Origin: SG8-41 sp032123035
GTDB taxonomy: Bacteria > Pseudomonadota > Gammaproteobacteria > Burkholderiales > SG8-41
Direction of reading: 5' to 3'
DNA: 5,094 nt
Assembly (NCBI GenBank): GCA_032123035.1
Contig: JAQBFV010000360.1
Location: forward strand, 1-5,094
Numbering within the stretch: position 1 is the stretch's first letter; every line of letters starts with the position of its first letter. The translations under genes were made by a program, and so were the position numbers. Under the pieces are notes generated by a model. The model made no database searches and had not been told where the DNA came from. It saw nothing but the letters and a program-made list of their open reading frames with translations. Shown piece by piece: positions 1 to 5,094 of the stretch.

Positions 1-95
<95 letters not shown>

Positions 96-135
96 GGAGG
101 ACTGCTGTATGCAAAGTTCCTCGAATGGTGCTTTA

Positions 136-191
136 AACTTGAATCACTGAACTTTGAACTCGAAACTGGAAACTGAAAACTCGAAACTAAA
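136..191. repeat. Degenerate heptamer array, inverted relative to the array at 1-94
   Basis: The tetramer AACT occurs at 150, 157, 164, 171, 178 and 185, exactly 7 bp apart, with variable trinucleotides between (TTG, CGA, GGA, GAA, CGA, AAA). A further AACT at 136 keeps the same phase, with one decayed unit between it and the next. Bases 162-175, GAAACTGGAAACTG, are a perfect 14-bp reverse complement of part of the 1-94 array, so a hairpin between the two is possible. The array ends directly against the comF stop codon, which is read from 195 to 193. Confidence 0.85.
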
Positions 192-192
192 G

Positions 193-846
193 TTAGCGCG
201 GTAGCGTTCGCGCGACGACGCAGCCCGCGACGCTGACAGCGCCCGACTTGCGCAGAACGCGCGCGAGCTCATTCAGGGTCGCGCCGGTCGTGAGGACATC
301 ATCGATCACGGCCACGCGCAGTCCGCTGAAATCGGCATCGCAGACAAAGGCGCGGCGCACGTTCTTCGCGCGCGCCTTCCACGGCAAAGCCGCCTGCGGC
401 GGCGTCTCGATGACCTTGCGGCAGCCGGTCGCGACAATCGGGATGCCATGCCGCCGCGACACAAAGCGCGCGATCTCCAGCGCCTGATTGAAGCCACGTT
501 CCGATAGCCGCCGCGGCGCGAGCGGCATCGGCACGAGCACGTCGGCGTGGGGTGCGCCGGCGTCTGCGAGCGCTTCGCCCAGCACCGGCGCGAGGGCGAG
601 GCGTCGCCCGTATTTGAAGGCATGGATCAGCGCGTCAATGGGAAAGTCATAGGTAAATGCCGCCGAGACGCGATCGAACGAAGGCGATTCTCGCAGACAC
701 GCGCCGCACACCTCCCCCGTGACGAGCGGCACCGCGCACACCGCGCAGCGCGTGAGCGGGAGTCGAGGCAGCTCGGCTTCGCAACCGGCGCAGATCCGCT
801 CATCACGCGTCGGCGCGTCGCAAAGGACGCAACGGCGCGGCAACAT
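193..846 (-). CDS. comF: ComF/GntX-family phosphoribosyltransferase-like protein
   Basis: This is a ComF-family protein of 217 aa from the chosen start, close to the roughly 230 aa of E. coli GntX. The N-terminus has a zinc-ribbon-like set of paired cysteines: C6/C9, C19/C22, C34/C37 and C47/C50. A type I phosphoribosyltransferase fold follows, with RGFNQ at 117-121 and the PRPP-binding motif VIDDVLTTGAT at 180-190. The family is linked to DNA uptake in naturally competent bacteria, but its biochemical activity is poorly defined and no substrate can be assigned here. The frame stays open to an ATG at 942, giving 249 aa. I prefer the ATG at 846 because MLPRRCVLC is a typical family start, the extra 32 residues show no recognisable domain, and the longer form would run through the bioB promoter and leave only 32 bp to bioB. 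It is transcribed divergently from bioB, and its stop codon abuts a repeat array. Confidence 0.9.
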   Translation of the reverse strand: MLPRRCVLCDAPTRDERICAGCEAELPRLPLTRCAVCAVPLVTGEVCGACLRESPSFDRVSAAFTYDFPIDALIHAFKYGRRLALAPVLGEALADAGAPHADVLVPMPLAPRRLSERGFNQALEIARFVSRRHGIPIVATGCRKVIETPPQAALPWKARAKNVRRAFVCDADFSGLRVAVIDDVLTTGATLNELARVLRKSGAVSVAGCVVARTLPR

Positions 847-859
847 CTGCCGCAAAATA

Positions 860-890
860 AATGTACAGACGTTTAAAACGCCCGAGGCAA
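860..890 (-). promoter_or_regulatory. Possible comF promoter
   Basis: On the - strand, TTGCCT (890-885) could be a -35 box and TACATT (865-860) a -10 box, with a long 19-bp spacer. TGTACA (867-862) gives a 17-bp spacer but a poorer match. Either would place transcription start just upstream of the ATG at 846. The near-palindrome CGTTTAAAACG (870-880), with one central mismatch, lies inside and could bind a regulator. All functional reading here is inference and weak. Confidence 0.25.
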
Positions 891-893
891 GAT

Positions 894-922
894 TTGACAG
901 CGGCGCGCGAACGGCCGATGAT
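894..922 (+). promoter_or_regulatory. Sigma-70-like promoter of the bio operon
   Basis: TTGACA at 894-899 is a perfect -35 hexamer. Seventeen bases downstream, GATGAT at 917-922 matches four of six positions of the -10 consensus. Transcription would begin near 929, leaving a leader of about 45 nt before the bioB ATG at 975. The upstream stretch 853-878 is AT-rich for this genome and may help polymerase binding. No E. coli-type BirA operator (TTGTAAACC with its inverted partner) is visible. Confidence 0.6.
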
Positions 923-974
923 TCAAGTGGTTCAAAACGCATGTGTTTTTGCCAGATTTTCCAGCAGGTACGCC

Positions 975-1961
975 ATGGACACTATCCGCCTTAACGCTTC
1001 GAGCCCCGAGGTCGCCGACAACCCGCGCTGGAGCATTGCGCAGGTCGAGACGCTCTACGATTTGCCCTTCAACGATCTCGTCTACCGCGCGCACGGCGTG
1101 CACCGGCAGCACTTCGACGCCAATGCAGTCCAGCTCTCGACGCTGCTCTCGGTCAAGACCGGCGGCTGCCCGGAGGATTGCGGCTATTGTCCGCAGGCGG
1201 CGCGCTACGACACCGGCGTTGCCAACGAGGACACGCTCCCGCTCGAGCGCGTGGTCGAGGCCGCGCGCCTTGCGAAGGAGAGCGGCGCCACGCGCTTTTG
1301 CATGGGCGCAGCCTGGCGCGGCCCGAAGCAGCGCGACCTCGAGCGCGTTGTGGAAATGGTAAAAGCGGTGCGAGCCCTCGGGCTCGAGACCTGCGCGACC
1401 CTCGGACTGCTCAAGGAAGGGCAGGCCGAGCAGCTCAAGGCGGCGGGGCTCGATTACTACAACCACAACCTCGACACCGCGCCGGAATTCTACGGCGAGA
1501 TCATCAAGACGCGCACGCAGGGCGACCGGCTGGAGACGCTCGAGCGCGTGCGTGCCGCGGGCCTCCACGTCTGCTGCGGCGGCATCATCGGCATGGGCGA
1601 GACGCGGCGCACGCGCGCCGCGTTGATCGTGCAGCTGGCCAACCTCGATCCCCAGCCCGAGTCGGTGCCGATCAACAATCTGGTGCAAGTCGCGGGCACG
1701 CCGCTCAATGGCACCGATCCGCTGGACCCGCTCGAGTTCGTGCGCACCATCGCGTGCGCGCGGATTACGATGCCGCGGGCGATGGTGCGGCTCTCGGCCG
1801 GCCGGCAGGAAATGACGGATGGCATCCAGGCGTTGTGCTTCTTCGCCGGCGCCAACTCGATTTTCTACGGCGAGAAGCTGCTGACAACCGGTAACCCTGA
1901 TGTCGAAGCGGACCGCGCGCTCTTCGCGCGCCGTGGACTTCGCCCGCTGTCGCGTGACTAG
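975..1961 (+). CDS. bioB: Biotin synthase
   Basis: Biotin synthase is a radical SAM enzyme that inserts sulfur into dethiobiotin to give biotin, the last step of the pathway, in the cytoplasm. The product is 328 aa (E. coli 346), with a shorter C-terminal tail. The radical SAM cluster motif CxxxCxxC is C65, C69 and C72 within GGCPEDCGYCPQ. The ligands of the second, sacrificial [2Fe-2S] cluster are all present by alignment with E. coli: C109 (TRFCMGAAW), C140 (LETCATLG), C200 (HVCCGG) and R272 (VRLSAGR). DYYNHNLDT (160-168) and ANSIFYG (293-299) are also family hallmarks. The ATG at 975 is chosen because AGG at 966-968 sits 6 nt upstream and the family N-terminus fits. In-frame ATGs at 861 and 918 lie upstream of or inside the promoter. 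It is the first gene of the operon. Confidence 0.97.
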   Translation: MDTIRLNASSPEVADNPRWSIAQVETLYDLPFNDLVYRAHGVHRQHFDANAVQLSTLLSVKTGGCPEDCGYCPQAARYDTGVANEDTLPLERVVEAARLAKESGATRFCMGAAWRGPKQRDLERVVEMVKAVRALGLETCATLGLLKEGQAEQLKAAGLDYYNHNLDTAPEFYGEIIKTRTQGDRLETLERVRAAGLHVCCGGIIGMGETRRTRAALIVQLANLDPQPESVPINNLVQVAGTPLNGTDPLDPLEFVRTIACARITMPRAMVRLSAGRQEMTDGIQALCFFAGANSIFYGEKLLTTGNPDVEADRALFARRGLRPLSRD

Positions 1962-1963
1962 AG

Positions 1964-1979
1964 CGGTTTTCGAAAACCG
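1964..1979. other. Perfect 16-bp palindrome after bioB, followed by a T-run
   Basis: CGGTTTTCGAAAACCG is a perfect palindrome beginning two bases after the bioB stop. As RNA it can fold into a 6-bp stem with a TCGA loop, and a run of six T (1986-1991) follows after a 6-nt gap. That gap and the weak stem make it a poor intrinsic terminator. It might attenuate transcription between bioB and bioF or be a protein binding site. The palindrome is directly seen; its function is unknown. Confidence 0.6.
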
Positions 1980-1992
1980 AAAAGATTTTTTA

Positions 1993-2073
1993 CCGCAGAT
2001 AAACGCGGACAGAAAACCCGTGTATACCAATGCATTTCTTCCTTTATCGGCGTCTATCGGCGTTCATCGGCGG
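1993..2073. repeat. Inverted-repeat element built of 10-bp units in the bioB-bioF gap
   Basis: The right arm holds three tandem 10-bp units: TTTATCGGCG (2043-2052), TCTATCGGCG (2053-2062) and TTCATCGGCG (2063-2072). The left arm holds two units in the opposite orientation: CGCAGATAAA (1994-2003) and CGCGGACAGA (2004-2013). Bases 1993-2013 match the reverse complement of 2053-2073 at 17 of 21 positions. The core 2014-2042 is unique. The layout is the same as the heptamer elements elsewhere in the window, but with a different period. It sits inside an operon and could form a stem in the bioB-bioF mRNA. Confidence 0.8.
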
Positions 2074-2099
2074 CTGTAATTGGTCTTTTGACACAGCCT

Positions 2100-2115
2100 C
2101 GGGTGACGGGTGACG
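2100..2115 (+). repeat. Duplicated heptamer CGGGTGA just upstream of bioF, possible ribosome binding site
   Basis: Two exact tandem copies of CGGGTGA (2100-2106, 2107-2113) plus CG lie immediately before bioF. GGTGA matches part of the extended Shine-Dalgarno consensus AGGAGGTGA. The second copy (2109-2113) is 7 nt from the ATG at 2121, so the repeat may supply the bioF ribosome binding site. No better site is visible; the AGG at 2118-2120 touches the ATG and is too close. The repeat is certain; the ribosome-binding role is inference. Confidence 0.55.
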
Positions 2116-2120
2116 CCAGG

Positions 2121-3302
2121 ATGGACGCGCCATTTTCCGCGCTGGCGAGCGAGCTGGCCGGGCTTGAAGCGAACGGCCTGCGGCGCACGCGGCGCGTGCT
2201 GGAGACTCCGCAGGCGGCGCACGTCACGGTCGATGGCCGCGACTACGTCGCGTTTTGCAGCAACGACTACCTTGGCCTTGCCAGCCACCCCGAACTGATC
2301 GAAGCGGCGCGCGAGGGCGCAGCGCGTCACGGGGTCGGCGCGGGCGCATCCCACCTTGTGCTCGGCCATACCAAAGTGCATCACGCGCTCGAGGAGGGGC
2401 TGGCCGCCTTCGTGGGGCTGCCGCGGGCGCTGCTCTTCTCCACCGGCTACATGGCCAACATCGGGGTCGTGAGCGCGCTCGTGGGACGCGGCGACGCGGT
2501 GTTCGCTGATCGCCTCAATCACGCTTCTCTCAACGATGCGGCGTTGCTGGCGCGCGCGAAGTTCAGCCGCTACGCGCATCTCGATCTCGGAGCGCTGGAG
2601 CGCCAACTGGCCGCATCGCGCGCGCGCCGCAAGCTCATCGTGACCGACGCCGTCTTTAGCATGGACGGTGATCTGGCTGACGTGCCCGGCTTGCTCCAAT
2701 TGTGCGAGCGCCACGATGGCTGGCTGCTGATCGACGACGCGCACGGTTTCGGTGTCCTTGGCCGCGGCGGCAGGGGAACGCTCGCGCATTTCGACGTGAG
2801 GTCCCCGCGCGTGATCTACATGGCGACCCTCGGCAAAGCGGCCGGCGTATTCGGAGCCTTCGTCGCAGGGGAACCGGACCTCGTCGAAACGCTTGCCCAG
2901 CGCGCTCGTTCTTATGTGTACACGACGGCCACGCCGCCGATGCTGGCGCACGCGCTCGTTCGCAGCCTCGAGTTGATCGAGCGTGAGGAGTGGCGCCGCG
3001 AGCGGTTGCGGGCGCTGGTGGAGGTCTTGCGCGAGGGCTTCGAACCGCGGCGCTGGCGCCTCGCCCCGTCCTCGACGCCGATCCAGCCGCTCCTGATTGG
3101 CAGCAACGAGGAGGCCATGGCGGTGTCGAGCGCGCTCGCAGCCGAGGGGCTGCTCGTGCCGGCGATTCGACCGCCCACGGTGCCACAAGGAACTGCGCGC
3201 TTGCGAATCTCATTATCCGCCGCCCACTCCTTCGAGGATGTTGAGCGGCTGGCAGCGGCTTTGAACGAGATCGAGCGCGCCGTTCCATGTTCCGAGTTCT
3301 GA
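2121..3302 (+). CDS. bioF: 8-amino-7-oxononanoate synthase
   Basis: BioF is a PLP-dependent alpha-oxoamine synthase that condenses pimeloyl-ACP with L-alanine, releasing CO2, to give 8-amino-7-oxononanoate. The product is 393 aa (E. coli 384). Visible motifs are CSNDYLGLA (46-54), LNHASL (132-137) with the cofactor-stacking H134, VFSMDGD (178-184), DDAHG (205-209) for PLP ring nitrogen binding, and the Schiff-base lysine K239 in TLGKAAGVFG. The C-terminal signature IRPPTVPQGTARLR is at 349-362. The ATG at 2121 fits the family N-terminus; an in-frame TTG at 2088 would add 11 residues. The last residues (VPCSEF) and the TGA stop lie in the GTTC heptamer array starting at 3282, so the native C-terminus was probably altered slightly. 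It overlaps bioH by 16 bp. Confidence 0.96.
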   Translation: MDAPFSALASELAGLEANGLRRTRRVLETPQAAHVTVDGRDYVAFCSNDYLGLASHPELIEAAREGAARHGVGAGASHLVLGHTKVHHALEEGLAAFVGLPRALLFSTGYMANIGVVSALVGRGDAVFADRLNHASLNDAALLARAKFSRYAHLDLGALERQLAASRARRKLIVTDAVFSMDGDLADVPGLLQLCERHDGWLLIDDAHGFGVLGRGGRGTLAHFDVRSPRVIYMATLGKAAGVFGAFVAGEPDLVETLAQRARSYVYTTATPPMLAHALVRSLELIEREEWRRERLRALVEVLREGFEPRRWRLAPSSTPIQPLLIGSNEEAMAVSSALAAEGLLVPAIRPPTVPQGTARLRISLSAAHSFEDVERLAAALNEIERAVPCSEF

Positions 3303-3359
3303 GTTCAAAGTTCAAAGTTCAAAGGCCGAACCCGGAACCCGGAACCCGGAACCCGGAAC
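3282..3359. repeat. Inverted heptamer element spanning the bioF/bioH junction
   Basis: GTTC occurs at 3282, 3289, 3296, 3303, 3310 and 3317, exactly 7 bp apart, with variable triplets CAT, CGA, TGA, AAA, AAA and AAA. After GGCC (3324-3327) the reverse complement GAAC occurs at 3328, 3335, 3342, 3349 and 3356, with CCG as the variable triplet. Folding on the centre pairs five GTTC blocks with five GAAC blocks, separated by 3x3 internal loops. The outer stem 3289-3299 with 3349-3359 pairs at 10 of 11 positions. The third unit, GTTCTGA, contains the bioF stop, and the ATG at 3287 spans units one and two. This is an element lying inside coding sequence. Confidence 0.92.
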
Positions 3360-4102
3360 GGCAACACGACAGGCCCGATGTCGTGTTGCTGCACGGCTGG
3401 GGCACCGACGGCGGCATCTGGTCGGAGCTGGCAGACGGCCTCGCACAGCGTTTCCGCGTGCACGTGGTCGACTTGCCGGGCTGCGGCGAGAGTCCGGACT
3501 GCGAGCCGTACAGCCTCGATCACGTTGCCGCGGTGCTCGCGCGCGACATGCCGCCGCGTTGCGGCGTGGTGGGGTGGTCGCTCGGCGGCCAGATCGCGCT
3601 GGCGTGGGCACAGAAGGCCCCGCACCAGATCGATCGTGTTGCGCTGATTGCAACTAATCCTTGTTTTGCCCGGCGCGAGGACTGGCCGCACGCGGTATCG
3701 GGCGAGGTCCTGCAGGAGTTCGGGCGCGCGTTGGCCACGGATTGCCTCGGCACGCTGCAGCGGTTTTTCTCGCTCCAGGCACTCGGCGACGAGCACGCGC
3801 GCGACGTGGCGGCACGACTGCGCGCCTGCCTGAGGCGGCGCGGTGCGCCGAGCCTCGCAGCGCTCGCCGGCGGTCTGAACATCCTTCTCGAGGCGGATCA
3901 GCGCGCCGAACTCGCCGGCATTTCCCAGCCCGTGCTGGTGCTGCACGGCGAACGCGACCACGTCGCGCCGCTCGGGGCGGGCGAGCACCTGGGCCGCAGC
4001 CTGCCCAACGCGGAGTTGATCGTGATACCCGGCGCTGCGCACGCGCCGTTCGTCACCGCTTTGCCGGAAGTAAGCGCGCACCTCACGCGATTCTTTCAAT
4101 GA
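3287..4102 (+). CDS. bioH: Pimeloyl-ACP methyl ester carboxylesterase
   Basis: BioH is an alpha/beta-hydrolase that cleaves the methyl ester of pimeloyl-ACP, ending chain elongation and releasing the BioF substrate. From the ATG at 3287 it is 271 aa (E. coli 256). The oxyanion region is HGWG (36-39), the nucleophile S98 lies in GWSLGG, and D224 (GERDHVAP) and H252 (AAHAPF) complete the triad. NPCFARREDWP (124-134) resembles the BioH SPCFSARDEWP motif. Residues 1-25 are encoded almost wholly by the GTTC/GAAC heptamer array and do not resemble the usual N-terminal strands, although the region from DVVLLHGWG on is normal. No convincing ribosome binding site precedes the ATG, so translation is probably coupled to bioF. 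An in-frame CTG at 3299 is an alternative start. A GTG at 3383 would remove most of the first core strand. Function is confident; the start is uncertain. Confidence 0.92.
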   Translation: MFRVLSSKFKVQRPNPEPGTRNPERQHDRPDVVLLHGWGTDGGIWSELADGLAQRFRVHVVDLPGCGESPDCEPYSLDHVAAVLARDMPPRCGVVGWSLGGQIALAWAQKAPHQIDRVALIATNPCFARREDWPHAVSGEVLQEFGRALATDCLGTLQRFFSLQALGDEHARDVAARLRACLRRRGAPSLAALAGGLNILLEADQRAELAGISQPVLVLHGERDHVAPLGAGEHLGRSLPNAELIVIPGAAHAPFVTALPEVSAHLTRFFQ

Positions 4103-4977
4103 GTGCCGAGTTCACCGTTGATAAACATCAGGTGCGGCGCTCCTTCGAGCGCGCAGCCGAAACGTACGATGCGGGTTCAGTGCTGCAGAACGAAATCTGT
4201 CGGCGGATGCTCGAGCGTCTGGATTACATCAAGCTTGAACCCGACTGGGTGGTCGATGCCGGCAGCGGAACCGGCAACGCCGTGCCGGGTTTGCTCACCC
4301 GTTTTCCACGCGCGCGCGTGGTGGCATTCGATCTGGCGCTGGCCATGGTGCGCCGCGCCCGCCTCCGGCGTGCGGGGTGGCGCCGCCTGCTCGACTGGCG
4401 GGGCGCCCGCCTCGCCGCGGTTTGCGGCGATATAGAGCAGTTGCCCGTTGCCAGCGGCGCCGCCGGCCTGATCTGGTCGAACCTGACGCTGCAATGGGTT
4501 AACGAACCGCAACGGGCCTTTGCCGAGATGCAGCGGGCGCTTGCGCCCGGCGGGCTGCTCATGTTCAGCAGCTTCGGGCCGGACACGCTGAAGGAGCTGC
4601 GGGCTGCCTTCCAGGGCGCCGACCGCCATACGCACGTGAACCGCTTCATCGACATGCATAACATCGGCGACGCTCTGATCGCGCAGGGTTTTGCCGATCC
4701 GGTGATGGATATGGAGTACGTCACGCTGACCTACGCGGATGTGCGCGATCTCATGCGCGACCTGAAGGCTATTGGCGCGCACAACGTGACGCACGGGCGG
4801 CCCGCCGCGCTGAGCGGCAAGTCTCTGCTCGCGAAGGTCGCGCAGGGCTACGAGACCTACCGCCAGGACGGGAAGCTGCCGGCGACCTTCGAGGTCGTCT
4901 ACGGCCACGCCTGGAAACCGCAACCGCGCGTGACAGCGGACGGGAAGCCAATCATTTCGCTCAAACCGGTGCGGTAG
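4099..4977 (+). CDS. bioC: Malonyl-ACP O-methyltransferase
   Basis: BioC uses SAM to methylate the free carboxyl of malonyl-ACP, disguising it so that fatty acid synthesis can build the pimeloyl chain. The product is 292 aa, longer than the 251 aa E. coli enzyme. The class I methyltransferase motif I is VVDAGSGTGN (51-60), with an acidic D78 after strand 2. GDIEQLP (110-116), SNLTLQW (127-133), the post-motif PGG (150-152) and SSFGPDTLKEL (157-167) follow. The C-terminal DLKAIGAHN (221-229) and FEVVYGHAW (264-272) are BioC-like. A basic stretch at 85-104 between strand 2 and motif II may be an insertion. The start overlaps the bioH stop as ATGA, which indicates translational coupling and sets the start, although the frame stays open far upstream within bioH. 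It is the last gene of the operon in view. Confidence 0.95.
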   Translation: MSAEFTVDKHQVRRSFERAAETYDAGSVLQNEICRRMLERLDYIKLEPDWVVDAGSGTGNAVPGLLTRFPRARVVAFDLALAMVRRARLRRAGWRRLLDWRGARLAAVCGDIEQLPVASGAAGLIWSNLTLQWVNEPQRAFAEMQRALAPGGLLMFSSFGPDTLKELRAAFQGADRHTHVNRFIDMHNIGDALIAQGFADPVMDMEYVTLTYADVRDLMRDLKAIGAHNVTHGRPAALSGKSLLAKVAQGYETYRQDGKLPATFEVVYGHAWKPQPRVTADGKPIISLKPVR

Positions 4978-4985
4978 GGAAAACA

Positions 4986-5071
4986 AAGGATGAAGGCGGA
5001 AGGCGGAAGGCGGAAGGCGGAAGGATGATCTAGTCTTGACTCTCGCATTGCGGGTGTCATCCTTCATCCTT
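4986..5071. repeat. Inverted heptamer element downstream of bioC
   Basis: AAGG occurs at 4986, 4993, 5000, 5007, 5014 and 5021, exactly 7 bp apart, giving units AAGGATG, four AAGGCGG, then AAGGATG. After a 30-bp core, two inverse units CATCCTT lie at 5058-5064 and 5065-5071. The outer ends AAGGATGAAGG (4986-4996) and CCTTCATCCTT (5061-5071) are perfect 11-bp inverted repeats, and AAGGATGA (5021-5028) can pair with TCATCCTT (5057-5064). It begins 8 bp after the bioC stop and could cap the transcript, but no T-run follows as in a classic terminator. No flanking target duplication is evident. Bases 5072-5094 hold nothing I recognise. Confidence 0.9.
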
Positions 5072-5094
5072 ATTGCGCACGGCTATCTGGACCG

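Noticed and set aside
861..900. BirA operator upstream of bioB
   Set aside because: GTTTAAAAC is superficially similar, but the paired TTGTAAACC-type half sites with proper spacing are absent.
873..2030. Long antisense frames opposite bioB, bioF, bioH and bioC
   Set aside because: These are high-GC shadow frames rich in Arg, Ala and His with no recognisable domains, lying opposite genes with clear catalytic motifs.
2088..2116. Separate bioF promoter (TTGACA at 2088-2093)
   Set aside because: The -35 match is perfect, but the hexamer 17 bp downstream (TGACGC) is not a -10 box, and a start there would fall at or past the bioF ATG.
3661..4098. Long N-terminal extension of bioC in the same frame
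   Set aside because: It is an open shadow frame inside bioH with arginine- and alanine-rich low-complexity translation. The BioC homology begins at MSAEFTVDKH at 4099, coupled to the bioH stop.
5036..5064. Promoter beginning TTGACT after bioC
   Set aside because: No acceptable -10 hexamer lies at 16-18 bp, and the candidate overlaps the repeat arm.
4986..5071. Classic rho-independent terminator of the bio operon
   Set aside because: An inverted repeat is present, but the loop is long and no run of T follows the right arm.

Overview
This GC-rich window carries a biotin synthesis operon, bioB-bioF-bioH-bioC, on the + strand. A divergent comF-family gene lies upstream of it on the - strand. 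The proteins resemble Proteobacterial versions, and the bioB-F-H-C order with a neighbouring comF is familiar from beta- and gammaproteobacteria. I infer a beta- or gammaproteobacterium, possibly an environmental lineage. The genus cannot be read from this sequence.

Layout: 1-192 holds two heptamer repeat arrays in inverted orientation. comF occupies about 193-846 (-). A divergent promoter region lies between 847 and 974, with a good sigma-70-like promoter for bioB at 894-922. Then come bioB (975-1961), a 159-bp gap with a perfect palindrome and an inverted 10-bp-unit repeat element, bioF (2121-3302), bioH (3287-4102, overlapping bioF by 16 bp) and bioC (4099-4977, overlapping bioH by 4 bp as ATGA). 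An 86-bp inverted heptamer element follows at 4986-5071. The last 23 bases contain nothing I recognise.

Pathway: BioC methylates the free carboxyl of malonyl-ACP so that fatty acid synthesis can extend it. BioH removes the methyl group once the chain reaches pimeloyl-ACP. BioF condenses pimeloyl-ACP with alanine, and BioB performs the final sulfur insertion. The middle steps, BioA and BioD, are not encoded here.

The unexpected layer is the repeats. The gaps after comF and bioC and the bioF/bioH junction carry arrays of exactly 7-bp period, each a conserved 4-mer plus 3 variable bases, with a second array of opposite orientation beside it. The bioB/bioF gap has the same inverted design with a 10-bp unit. 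At the bioF/bioH junction the array supplies the bioF stop codon, the apparent bioH start codon and about 25 codons of the BioH N-terminus. This looks like a dispersed family of small inverted-repeat elements that settles at gene ends and can be absorbed into coding sequence.
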